Source: Tremella fuciformis (taxonomy: Eukaryota; Basidiomycota; Tremellomycetes; Tremellales; Tremellaceae). From it: a stretch of 64,000 nucleotides of DNA. Position numbers and translations under genes: made by a program. The stretch is from the NCBI GenBank assembly GCA_032768795.1, contig CP136496.1, forward strand, positions 1,178,001 through 1,242,000, read 5' to 3'. Each line of letters starts with the position of its first letter. Positions within the stretch are counted from its first letter, which is position 1. This document shows, in pieces, positions 12,054 to 24,111 of this stretch. A model generated the notes under the pieces. It made no database searches. It worked only from the letters and a program-made list of their open reading frames with translations, and had not been told where the DNA came from.

Positions 12054-14085
12054 ATGTCGATAGTGGCCACCCCCTCGCCCTCGCCACTGGGACACGGGGC
12101 ACTGCCGAAGATGCCCATCATGAAGCGACCCTCCATATCCGCCCAGTCCCAGTCCCACGCCTCATCCTCCTCCAGCATCCCCAAACGCCCCGCGCCACCC
12201 AGCCGCACCTCGACATCGTCCACCGCGATCAGCCAGGCGCCACTCGCCACCAAAGACACGTCCTCCTCGAATGGCACAGTCTTTGCGCGGCCCAGCAAGG
12301 AATGGGTCTTGCCTGAACGCGCCAAACCCGGGCGAAAGGTTTCCTCGGTGGAGCCAGACGACGTGCGCAGTTTCTCCATCCCCCCATCCCCTGCGCACAT
12401 GCTCACTGCCAGAAACGCCAATCGCAGAACCGTCTATCTCAACGCGCACACCGCGCACGCAAGACAGACTACATCGCCACTCTCGAAGAGCGCCTGCGGC
12501 AATACGAGGCTGACGAGATTCACTCCAACGTCCGGCTGCAAGAAGTCGCCCGGGCCCTCAAGGCGGACAACGAGAGGCTGAAAAAGGAAACCATTGCGCT
12601 CAAGGGTAGACTACTTGAGATCGAAGGCGAAAAGGATGCATGGGCCTCGGAGAGGCGAATGATGGATGGCATCATTGCTGCCCTTCGACAAGAAGTCGAC
12701 ATGCTCCGCACAGGTCACTTCTCGCCACCCCAACATCTCCCGTCGATCGTCATCGAGCCCCCTCGTCCCACTTTCTCACAGCCTGTCAGGCGCAATTCCG
12801 GTCCAAAGCGCGCCGTGGCAGCCTGCCCCATCTGCCCCGACCCCGATCCCGACTGCCCATGTCAAAATCCCGGATCATCCTCTTCGCCACCCTCACTCAC
12901 TCAAAACCACATCCACACCCATGGTCTCGCCAACGGCCACATCCAACGCTGTGGCTTCTGTCAATCGTCCAGCGAATGTCTCTGCGTGGACGAGCCAGAG
13001 GACGTCAAGCCCATCATCGATCCGGACTGTGGCGTGTGCAAAGCCCTTGGCGGATGCATATGCGACGCGCCACAACAGCAGGTCACCACACAAACGCAGC
13101 CTATCATGTTGAATTCACTCGGCGAGTCGGCTATGCTCTCCGCGGGCGTCGACAGCAACGGCGCCATGCGTCTGCGACTCAAGACTCGTTCTGGACCAAA
13201 GACGACTCTGTGGGCGATCGAGCCGGTCAGCAAGAAGGAGGCCGTCTGTTCTGGAGATCCATCGAATTGCGAGGCATGTCGGGATGATTCGTTTGGTGCG
13301 TCGCTCCCGCTCTCATGTTTTATTCATGTTGACCGCCAGGCCGGGAATTCTGCTCACACCTGTTCTCGTCGTCTTCGTCGTCGAGTACATTCAAACCCTG
13401 CTCCACCTGCCCAGGCAACTGCATGTCGATCGAGTCGCTGCTCTGCGCCACCCAATCCAACGGGACTGCACCTCCAATCTCGACCACCATCCCCTCACCT
13501 CCTCAGCCTGCGAAACCACCGCGAATCGCCACACGTCCTCCTATGATGGATGACGATGATGACGAACCTCCCATGCCATCGCAGCTGCTGTGCTGCGGCG
13601 ATCCCTCCCTTTGTGGCAGCGCAGGCTGTGCCGCCATGCCCATGCCACCCCCAACTCCCCCTCGCTCTTCATCGTCCCCCTCACACCCCTCGCCCCCTGC
13701 GCCTGCCTCCGCACCGGTGGAGGCGGTCGCTGACGCTGCAGACCACGAGACTATGCGCCCCGAACAGGCATGGAAAGCACTCAAGGCGCATCCCAACGCC
13801 CGAGCTGCCAATCTTGCCCTACTAGCAGACGTCGTGTCTGGCCGCACCAAGTGTCTTGGCCCTCGGGTCGAATTCTCGCCTGTCCCTGAAGAAGCTGGCG
13901 CGGGAGGACAAGATCGTAAGCCTCAGTCTGTGGCCTGCCGGCTCGAAGTGGAAACGAGCGCTGTGAGAGACGCATTGAAGATGCTCGACCGGACCCCAAC
14001 ACCTGCGTCCACGCCGGCGCGGGCGTTGGACGATGTCGACGAGGAAGCGGATGCACGCACAGCCAAGCGGGCTCGGCTGGCGTGA
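12054..14085 (+). CDS. HAPX: HapX, bZIP iron regulator with Hap4-like and Cys-rich domains
   Basis: HapX senses iron and, with the CCAAT-binding complex, represses iron-consuming genes in iron shortage. The protein starts at 12054. A Ser-rich N-terminus leads to KEWVLPERAKPGRK (about 12298-12339), the Hap4-like segment that binds the CCAAT complex. A 50-nt intron (GTGCGC...GCCAG, ending about 12410) restores the frame into the basic region KRQSQNRLSQRAHRARK and a leucine-zipper/coiled-coil of about 70 residues. The C-terminal half holds Cys-rich motifs: CPICPDPDPDCPC, CGFCQSSSECLC, CGVCKALGGCIC, then CSGDPSNCEACRDD with FCSHL after a second intron (13295-13338), CSTCPGNC and CCGDPSLC. These match the HapX iron-sensing clusters. 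The last segment is acidic and ends in a basic KRARLA. Two GATA sites upstream suggest control by an Sre-type repressor. Confidence 0.94.
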
Positions 14086-14316
14086 CGCCCCAGGAGCGCC
14101 GGTCGGCATCCTGGTTCTGGTTGTAGCCTTGTTTTGATTTCACACGATCATGTACTTGTACGCCTCGTCATGTTTGGCCACGGCCGCCATGTTATGCGGT
14201 ATGCTATATGCATTGGCTGTATCCGATTCCTATCCGACCGCATGCCCAGTGTGAACTGTGAGAGTAGAGAGCGATGAGACTGCAATGACAACCGTGCTAC
14301 TCTACCATGCGACAAG

Positions 14317-17300
14317 TCACTGCTGCTGAGCCGACGATTGGGCCTGATGTCGCTGCTCTGCGCTCGCCGAGATGGCGCGCTTCGCATCACGCACGACGGA
14401 GATGAGCGTCATTTTGCTACAGGGTTTTGTGAGCCACACGTCCATGCCCGCCCTAAGGCATTGATCAGCATCTGTCCCCCTGCTCGAGCTCGAGCTTCAA
14501 GTTCAAGTTTTTGAAGGCTCACTCGTGCAGACCTTTTCGGCGCTCCTCTTCGCTCGACATTGCGGTCACGGCGACAATGGTCGACCTGGCCCTTCCTTCG
14601 GTGCGCTCAATGCGTCTCATCTCGTGCGCGGCCTGATAGCCGTCCATCTTGGGCATGTTGATGTCCAGCAGAACTACGAGTCGGGTCAGCACCGTGTCGG
14701 ACGACAGGCCGTGGTCACGTACCGATGGACGGGGCGCGCAGGGAGCGGAATATCTCGACGGCCATGAGGCCTTCTTCGGCCTGCATGACGTGTATGCCCT
14801 TGGGATCAGCCCCAGCCCCTCCCCTCCGCCCGGCGGGACCCGGTCGTGGCGCAGAACCCACAGCTTCTCGCGCCAAGAGCCTGACGAGTATCTTGCGGTT
14901 GATCAAGTTGTCCTCCACCACGAGCACCGTCACGACTCCGGCCCCTGCTGACCCTGCTGTGCCCACAGAGGTCGGCGGTTCCTCTGGCGGGTCGGGCGAG
15001 GTGAATCCCAACTCGTCCAGTGCCAGGACCGGATCCGTGGGGACCGACACGTCGGGCACAGCCGGCGTCGACGTTGTTGATGCCGAGGACGAGCGCGCCG
15101 AGCGCCGTCGTTTGGCAGGCAAGTTGCCGAGCGACAGAGTAGCAATGGCATCTTCGAGACTCAGGCCGGTGGGGACCCAGCTCGTATCGCTCACGCCGCG
15201 GACGACTTGCTCTCCACCTGAAAAACTCGATCGGCGCTGCTTGAGGTGGTCCGTCCGCTGTCCCTCGCCTGCGGGTCTCTCAGCGCCCGCACCGCCCCCG
15301 GAGCGCGAGCGCGACTCGCCATTCGGATTCGAGCCAGAGCGGGATCGGCTGGGCCCGCGGACCGCGCCTACGCTCGTCGACCCCGGGGACAGGGATTCCT
15401 GCACCAGAGCTGGAGTGATTGGTTTTCGCAGACGTCGGATCTGTTTTCCGCTCTGGATCTCGGCGGCGATCGCGATGGGTGTCGTGCGGTAGTCGTGGCA
15501 GACAAGAATCACAACGTCATCCGTGCGGACTCGAGCAAGAATATCGGCCAAGGCGGAGCGATCCTCCTGACGGCCATCGAGGACGACGAGGTCCGCCTCC
15601 TGCAGGTCGGTGGTGATCGCACAACCGAGTCTGCCATACTGTCGAGCGAGAGACTGCCCTACCCGCGCCAGATCGGGATGCAGGCTGTCAGACTCAAAGC
15701 CGACGAGGGCGACCATGCGTGAGCGCACCGGCTTTTCCTCGACTAGCACCAGCTTCTCGTCGTCCAAATGTACCTTCGGGCTCTTGCCAGGCGATATAGG
15801 CGAAGAGAGATCTCTTCGTGGCAGAGGCACTTCGAGCTGGACTGTAGTCCCTTTGCCCGGTGTCGAGCTCATCTCCATGTATCCGCCCATCAAGTCGACG
15901 ACGCGCCAGGCAAGGTGAACAGAGAGCCCACTGCCTGTCGCAAAAGTGTCGCCCTTTGCCCACGGTTCGCCGAGCTTGTTCATGACAAACTCCTCACTCA
16001 TCCCACAACCATTATCGAGAATTCGAATGCTGATCAGTCTAGTGGCTGAGAGCTGATCAATGTCAGCGTCAAGCCGCAGAGCACCTAAGCGTAGCCTCAC
16101 CTCTTCCACGTCATGCGGTATCCGAACATCCTCGTCAAAATCGACATGCACCTCGACGCAACCGACATCCTCGATGAATTTGAACGCATTAGACAGCAGC
16201 TTGGACACGGCATTACGCAGGGCACCACCCGTATCCTCTGCCACCTCGCGACCGAGATGTGGGGGATAGATCTCGAGGACAGATTCGATATCTCCCGGTG
16301 GACGACCGATCGATTGTCTACCGCGCCTGTCTTCGGCAATGACCTGCCGTATGACCTGATCCAGCATCATCTCCAGGGGCTGGGCGGGACCGCTCGGTGA
16401 ATCCATGAGATTCGGTGCCAGGCCATGCTGAAGGTTCTCGCCGCTCCGCAAGTCCAAAAAGCTGAGAATATTGTCTACGATACCTTGCAGAACATTGCCC
16501 GAAGTGTCGATGGCATCGAGGTATGGCAGGAAATCCTGGAGCTGGTGCAAGCCCAATTGTTGCGGATTGGGCATTTCCGCCAGGTCGGTCATTGTCGACC
16601 GCAGCAGTTGAGTCGTTGCGAGGATTTGGTGCATGGGCGTGCGCAGTTCACTCGACCGTCAGCATCACAACATATGCAAGCACCACTGACTGTGCTTGAA
16701 AGTTGCTGTAGGTGATTTGCGATTGCTCGATGTTGCGCACGGACCGGACGGCCAGTGCGCAAGCCGTCAAACCTGCGACAATCCAAGCAAAAGGCAAAGC
16801 CTTGGCTGCGCTGCCGAAAATAACAGGTGGCTCTTTCCATGAAACGAGCATGGTGAATTTGAGGGCACCGTCGTAGTTGAGCCAACAGAGGGCCAGGGTA
16901 GTGTTTGAGCCTTCAGGCATCATTTCTTTGACATGCAGGCCGAGTTCGTCCTCGTCGTCCTGGGCGTACCAGTATCTTCGAAGCTTGAAGAACGAACTGA
17001 TGCACGCAGAGATGGTTTCAGGAGCATGGGCCGCGTGGAAACGCAGGTCGCCCTGACCAGCCTGACCAAGGACCTGCAGACCGGTCTGATGCGATCTCGC
17101 ACGGTACACGACGACCGGCTCGAGGTGCGAGGGCCATGGCTTGCCCGCGAGGACGTCGCCAACGAGCATCTCCTTTGTTTCCGACTTGGGCCGCATGGGA
17201 AGATCAGGGTCGAGATGCCGGATGTACAGGTGATGATCAATGTTAGAGATGATGGCGACTTTGTCGGCCTGCAAGAGGCGTTGGAGGGTTTTTGCGGCGT

Positions 17301-18174
17301 CGGTGAAGAGCTCGCGGTCGAATTGGTGCATCTGTCTCCTGATCGCCACATTGCCCTCGACACCCGTCTTGGTCATGCCGTGCCGCATCGCCGACCGACG
17401 TGTCGTGTCCTGTACCATCACGTCTGCGACCTGTCCACTCGGGTCCGGGTTCGGGCCCTTTGCTTTCTTTCGGTAGGCCTTGGGATCTGGCATCATAGCG
17501 CGCCGAAGGAAGGATATCATGTCCGAGTACATGTCGCTGAGGAGTCTGGCCGATACTCCGGACTGCAGCGTCGTCAGTTGGTACACGAGCATGCTGGCGT
17601 AGTCCAACAGGAGGGTCTGTTGGGGCAAAGAAAACTCGTCCCTCGGCTCGGGGTCGTGCAGGACGACGCAGCCAAAATCGACCCAATCGTCGTGAAGATG
17701 ATAACGCAGAGGAACGCACACGAAGAACTGCACCATGAGCTCGACGACCGCGTCACACCGCACCGAACCACTTGCCCTGCTTCCCAGCTCCAGGGTCGAA
17801 GGGTTCTTGGCGAAGCGCCAGTCCTTGGAGAGATCCGAGACGATCATACATTGCTCGTGTGCGCTCTGGACAGCGTGTCTGCATAGCGTGTGGCCCACCT
17901 CCCACTGGACAGGCTCGGCGCGGTCCTGCGCGAGTCAGCTTGGCATGAGGACGTGGAGGTGCGGACGTGACGTACCTCGCCCGAGTAGGTGATCTCGACA
18001 TCTTCAAAGAGGATGCCGACAAAGGCGCCTGCGGTGCCGAACAGCCGTCGCGCCATGTCGGCATACTTGCTCATGACCTCGCGGCGCTGGCCCCGCTCCC
18101 CCTGGGTAAGACCCAGTCGACGACTGCAGCGTCAGCATCGGCGCATGGTGAGCGCGCTGGCGGTGCGGATGTTG

Positions 18175-18212
<38 letters not shown>

Positions 18213-18840
18213 GTACAGCGCTTTGCGGCGTTTCAGACGGCGCTCCTGCCCCGGCCGCGGACCCGGCAGCCACCCTTCGGCCTCGTAGACCTGCCGCAGG
18301 CGATTGCGCTCCGACACGGCGTGCAACTCGTCCCCTTCCATCCAATCCGACGCGTGTCTGGGGAAAGGCATGTGCTCGGCGAGCCCGACCGCCATCGGGC
18401 GCTCTTTGGCGGGGTCCGAGCGTCCAGACGACGAGCCGCGGGAGGCGGTCGAGGCGGACCGGCGCTCACGCACCTTGTGCGCGGCTGCCGTCGAGACCGA
18501 TCCCGAGGCGTGACGCGATCGGGGCGCGTGAGCGTGCGCGTCCAGGAGGGGCCCGGTCAGGCTGTCCTGCGTGTTGTCCCGGTGCAGGAGGAGCGGTCGG
18601 CGGTTGGGACAGGCGGGCAGCGAAGGCGAAGGCGAAGGCGACGAGGGCGACGAGCTGGATGCGACGGGGTTCACCACATCCCTGTCCAACGCGTACCTAG
18701 CCGTGAGCCCTCACACGCAGAAGCTTGGGAAAGGGGCCGAGGCCTACCTACCCCTGCAAAGCCAGATCCCACTCTTCATCCGTCTCTGGCGCTCGCTCGT
18801 GCTTGCGGATCGTGCCCGTTGACACGCCGTCGTCGGGCAT
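14317..18840 (-). CDS. Hybrid histidine kinase 1 of a tandem triplet
   Basis: This is a cytosolic GAF-HisKA-HATPase-receiver kinase, expected to pass phosphate to an Ypd1-type carrier. The start at 18840 gives MPDDGVSTGTIRKHERAPET and DEEWDLALQG, matching the N-termini of kinases 2 and 3. Exons then carry WLPGPRPGQERRLKRRKAL and RRLGLTQGE leading into a GAF-like domain (about 18130-17900, continuing to 17500). The phosphoacceptor motif HELRTPMHQ is at about 16650, with the His codon split by a 40-nt intron (16651-16690). The ATPase has LLSNAFKF, LDNGCGM and GSGLSVHL (about 16190-15920). A receiver-like segment of uncertain function follows (about 15720-15430). The true receiver has VVEDNLINRKIL (about 14915), LLDINMPKMDGYQ (about 14660) and WLTKPCSK (about 14440). 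No membrane span is seen. A 35-nt poly-C run lies in one intron. Its 3' end is convergent with HAPX, 231 bp away. Confidence 0.9.
18176..18210. repeat. 35-nt poly-G/poly-C homopolymer inside a kinase intron
   Basis: On the coding (minus) strand this is C35, starting 4 nt after the GTACGT donor of the intron that separates KRRKAL from RRLGL in kinase 1. Kinase 2 has an intron at the same place without the tract, and kinase 3 has none. Length is probably unstable, and the count may carry assembly error. Confidence 0.9.
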
Positions 18841-19285
18841 GTCGACGCCCACCACCCGCCACCACTGGTGACAGGGCAGGACGAAGACAAGCCCGTCGGG
18901 TCGATACCGCGAGGGAGGGGCGCAAGGGAGGAGGACAAGGTGGGTCGCTGATCATGCAGAGCTCGGGATGCCAACCGCGAACGAGATGCAATGCAGTTGC
19001 GGACCAAGAAGAGTCAGTACGAGCCTCGTACGTTGTATCTCTCGATTGCTTCACCATCTTGTGTGAGAGCCTCAGTCTTTGACGAGATCGACATTTGCGG
19101 GTGGGACCTGAATCCCGCCAACCCCCATGGTCCTCTGCATCTTGCCCCTTGACTCTCTGCACTGCACCCTCGGGCACGGGACAGTCAGATCTCAGGTCGA
19201 CTGACCAGTTAGTTACCCGAGACGGGCCTGGATTTTAAACATAGGCTCATTCAAACCACGCGATCGTCCAATAATGTTCAAAAGC

Positions 19286-22200
19286 CTAGTACAACAAATC
19301 CTTCCTCGCGTCCTCGACCGCTTTAGTGATAGTAGCCTTGCCACACGGCTTGGTGAGCCACGTATCCATGCCGCACCTATGCGAAAAAATCAGCAGAGCC
19401 CAACAGTGACGCAACATCGAGACCCACTCCACCAAGCCCCGCTTACGCTCCGCCTCGCTCCCGAGAGCCGTCACGGCGATGATCGCCGACCGGGGCCTAC
19501 CACTGGCCAGCTCGATCTGTCGCATCTCCTGGGCCACCTGATACCCGTCCATCTCGGGCATGTTGATGTCAAGCAGGACTGAAGTCAGCCAGCGCGCTGC
19601 TGATCTGGGCGGGCCGAGTATCAACAAGACGCACCGATGGTCGGCGCGTCCAACTTCCGGAACAGCTCCAGGGCCGCGTAACCATCTCCCGCCTCTTGCA
19701 CGAGGACGCCCTGCTGGTAAGATCCTCGCACTCGTGCCCAGAGACTACTCGCCTCTTCCCGCGCGAGCAACTTGACCAGGATTTTGCGGTTGATCAGGTT
19801 GTCCTCGACAACCAGGACACTGAGGCGCTCTGAGCCGCCATCGTCATTTGCAGCTGCGGCATCGATCACGTCGGGCAGCGGGCTTTCGCCGCCGGGCGGA
19901 GCGGAAGGCACCTCCCGCGCCCCAAGCACAGATGTATCGACGCGAGTCATCATGTCGCCACTTGTGGGCCCAGCGGGTGACTTGGATGGAGACGGGTCAG
20001 ATAGATCCGACGACCCGGTCGATCGCCGGCGCATGCGTGGATAGGTACCCAGCGACAACGAGGCAATGGCCTCCTCGACGCTCATGCCGTTTGGTTTCCA
20101 GTTCACGTCGGCGCTCACGCCCGGTATCCTTTCCCCGCCGGAGAAGCTCGACCTCCTGACCTGGCTAGCCCTGCGGCCAGCTCCCCGTGCAGCAGCAACA
20201 TCGTCATTGGTAGCACTGCCTGAAGTCTCCGGCTCGCCATGTGGGCCGAGCTCGTCCGGCGCGCGAGTTGTGACCTCCTTCCATCCCTCGTCCGTGGGGA
20301 CGGACGCGTGCACCAAATTGCTCGAACCCGGTAAGAGCGACTCGCGCAGCACGGCCGATGTCGCCGGCTTGCGATACCGTCGGACCCTCTTATCGGTCTT
20401 CTTTTCCGTGGCGAGCACGCCCGCATGCGCCTCATGGTCCTCGTTGACGAGAATCACGATGTCTTGCGTGCGTATGAGGCGCAGGACGTCGGAGAAATCC
20501 GCCATCTCTTCACGCCGACCATCAACAATGACCAGGTCGGCTTCTTGCAGGTCGCTAGTCACCTCGCATCCGAGCTTGCGGTACTGGCGGCGGAGGGCAA
20601 AGCCCACCCGCGGCAGACCCCATGGGCAATTGCCGGGCGTGTCGAAGCCGACAAACGCGATCTTGCGCCCCGCATGGACTGTGCGCGGGTGGTGGATATA
20701 ATTGCGCAGATCGTTGCCGGTGTGAGGGGCTTTGCCGGGAGACGAGGGCATGGACAGCTCGCGTCGCGGCAAGGGCACTTCAATCGACACCATCGTTCCC
20801 TTGCCTGGCGCAGAGCTGATCTCCATGTGACCGCCCATGAGATCGATGATCCGCCAAGCGAGATGAACCGACAGGCCGCTGCCAGTGACGAATGTATCGC
20901 CTTTCGCCCAGGGTTCACCGAGCTTGTTCAAGAGGAAGTCTTCGTCCATGCCACGACCCGTATCGAGGATCCTCACGCTTACCGTCTTCATGGCCGACAC
21001 CTGATGTCAGTACAACCACTCCATGGCGCCACCAGTTGGCATTCACCTCCTCGCAGTCCTCCGGCGGCTTGAAGTCCCCGACGTAGTCGACATAGATCTC
21101 GACGCAGCCCACGTCGTCGATGAACTTGTAAGCGTTCGAGAGCAACTTGACCATGGCCCGACGGAACGCCCCGCCACTATCTTCTGCCACTTCCTCTCCC
21201 AAGAACGGAGGTATGATCTCGAAGACCGTCTCAATGTCACTCCGGGGCCGTCCGGTCGCTTGCCTCGCCTTCTTGTCCTCCTCGACTGCCTGCAGCAAGA
21301 CTTCTTCTAGCATCGCCTCCAGCGACTGTGCCGGTCCGCCGGGCGAGCTGATCAAATTCGGCGCCGATCCGTGCTGCAGGCCCTCTTTACCGCGAAGGTC
21401 CAGGAAGCTCAGAATATTGTCCACAATGCCTGATAGGACATTGCCGGAGGTGTCGATTGCATCGAGATACGGCAGAAGGTCTCGCACCTGTTGGAGTCCA
21501 AGCTGCTGTGGACTCGGCATATTCGCAAACTCGGTCATTGTCGATCGAAGGAGTTGGGTCGTGGCAATGATCTGATGCATGGGCGTGCGCAATTCACTAT
21601 CGGTCAGCATCTGGAAGCGGGTGAGGTTTGATAGGTGCAGGTGGCACCCACTGAGCCTGTATATTGCTGTATGTGATTTGCGACTGCTCAATGTTCCGGA
21701 TCGACCGGACGGCCAGAGCGCAGGCCGTGAGACCCGCCACGATCCACGCAAAAGGTAGAGCCTTGGCAGCGTTGCCGAACATGACAGGTGGCTGGCCCCA
21801 CGAGACGAGCATGATGAACTTGAGTGCGCCGTCATAGTTGAGCCAGCAAAGCGCCATGGCCGTATGCGTGTTGGCGGGCATGACGCTCATGAGCCGCGGG
21901 CTGAGCTCGTCGTCGTCGTCCTGGGCGTACCAGTATCTCTTGTGCTTGAAAAACGACTGGATGCAGGCCGAAATGACATCGCGCGCTTCGGCTCGCTGCA
22001 ATCGCATATCGCTCTCACCCGCATGACCCAGCACTTGCAGTCCACCATCGTGGGCTCGCGGCTGGTGCACAATGACAGGCTCGACGTTGGCAGGCCACGA
22101 CTTGCCGGCCAAGAGGTCGGCCACGAGCTTCTCTTTGCTCTCCGACTTGCGGCGCAGGGGTATGTCGGGACCCGAGCGGCGAACGTACAAGTGATAGTCG

Positions 22201-23751
22201 ACAGCGGAGATGACAGCGACCGTGTCGGCCTGCAGGAGCCCACGTAGTGTAGCGGCAGCGTCGGTGAAAAGCTCGCGGTCGTACTGCAACACCATGCGCT
22301 TCAGAGCCATGCTCTCCTTCGGCCCCGTCTTGACGACCTTATGAGCGGCAGGATGAGAGCGCCCGGCAGATTCCGCGGCGCGTCGCGGGCCACCTTGCTC
22401 GCTAGCAATCTTCTTCTCAACGGTCGAGTCGGGCATGATCGACCGTCGGAGGAAGGAGATCATGTCCTGGTACATGGTGCTGAGGCGTTTCGCCGAGATT
22501 TCCGACTGAAGCGTCGTGAGCTGATACACGAGCATGTTGGCGAGGTCGAGCAGGAGTTCCTGCTGCCTCGTGTCGAACTCGGCACGGGGCTCGGTATCAT
22601 GGATGGCGATACAGCCGAAATCCACCCAGTCATCATGCAGGTGATAGCGAAGAGGCGCGAGGACGAAGAACTGCGCCAGTGAGCTGAAATCGAACGATGC
22701 GGCCGAATGGACACTCGTGACATTCGAGGAAGCCTGACCCACCTTGCTGTCCATATCGCGCATCGAGGGGTTCTTGGCATGCCGCCAGTCCCTACTGAGA
22801 TCCGCGACCATCATACACTGCTCTTGGGCCGACTGGACGGCATGCCTACAGAGGGTGAATCCGAGACTGTACGACCGGGGCGTTGCGTCCATCTGCCCAA
22901 CGTCAGCTCTTCGACATTCGTGACCGCCGTCGTGCGCACTTCTCCTGGATAGATGATCTCCTCGTCCTCAAAGAGGATGCCGACGTAGCCGCCGCGCGTG
23001 CCGAATATGCGCCGGGCCATATCGGCATACTGCATCATGACCACTTGCCGCTGGCCATGCTCGCCCGTCGTGAGGCCCAGTCTGCGCCTGCTCGTCAGCG
23101 CGGCCGGATGCAGATGCGGCGGTACAGGGATGTGGACGGGGGAAAGAGCGACGCACAGGGCTTTGCGCCGCCTCAGCCTGCGCTCGCGCCCGGGCCTCGG
23201 TCCAGGCAGCCACCCTTCATGCTCGTACACCTCTCTCAGCCGGCGGCGCTCGAACGCCGCGTGCACCTCGTCGCCATCCACCCAGTCGGCATCCAGACGC
23301 GGGAGGGGCATGTGCTCCGCCAGGCCTACGGCCATGGGGCGCAGTCTGTCCTCGGCATCCCAGCGAGTATCGCCGCCGTGGGTGGATAACCCGGACCGCG
23401 GCCTGACGGACGACGAAGAAGAGGACGAAGGGTGTCTCTCGCGACTGTGCCTCACGTGTTCGTCGAGCGTATCTTGCGTGTCGTCCTTGTGAATTAACGG
23501 CGGTCGGCGGCGGGACGGGCCTGCCTGCGCCTGTGCCGATGAGGGTGATACCGAGGGAGACAAGGACAAGGACTGGGGCGACGGTGGTGCTGTCGGACCG
23601 GCGAGATGATGTTCTCTATCCGAGGCGTAGCTGAAAGAGTGGTGAGCCTATACTCTGACGCGGACGAGTCCGGAGGGTGTGAGACGTACTGCTGCAATGC
23701 CCTGTCCCACTCTTCGTCCGTCGTCGGCGGCACCTCGTGTCTGGGTATCAT
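19286..23751 (-). CDS. Hybrid histidine kinase 2 of a tandem triplet
   Basis: The start at 23751 gives MIPRHEVPPTTDEEWDRALQ; an intron follows and the reading resumes at YASDREHH (about 23675). A Ser-rich linker precedes LAEHMPLPRLDADWVDGDE, the WLPGPRPGRERRLRRRKAL block and RRLGLTTGE, then a GAF-like domain (about 23110-22500). HELRTPMHQ is at about 21590, with the His codon again split by an intron (21597-21651). ATPase motifs are LLSNAYKF, LDTGRGM and GSGLSVHL (about 21150-20880). A receiver-like block, IAFVGFDTPGNCPWGLP to VIVDGRREE, lies at about 20665-20515. The receiver has VVEDNLINRKIL (about 19800), LLDINMPEMDGYQ (about 19560) and WLTKPCGK (about 19350). It is closest to kinase 1 in intron layout, but its receiver-like block reads closer to that of kinase 3. 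The 445-bp gap to kinase 1 holds nothing recognisable. Confidence 0.9.
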
Positions 23752-24111
23752 TTCGCTCGGTGGCGAGATGGATGAACCAAGACGACTCTAGGGTATCTGG
23801 CCTCGACCATCTATCTGCCCACGGGACTTTTGGCGTTGGTTGACGTGCTGAGCTGTTCTTGATGCTTTTTGATGTGTGGCCAAATGTCAGCTGGCAACTT
23901 GGGTCTCTGCAGATCACATGGAAGAGCAGGAACCAAGCTAATTGGTCGATCAATTTCCACGCCGGTCTGGGCTCGGTATCTAGGGTGTCATTACGAGAGA
24001 GTTCGGCACCAAAACCGGCACGACGAGCCAGCCCAAATGAACAACATGCAATTGCTATGTCAAGTGTCAAGTACAGATGTACAGACCAGAACCCCCAAAC
24101 CCCAAGACAGA

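Noticed and set aside
16933..17886. Plus-strand open frame of 317 codons
   Set aside because: It is exactly opposite the GAF-region exon of kinase 1, with no domain and no splice or promoter context.
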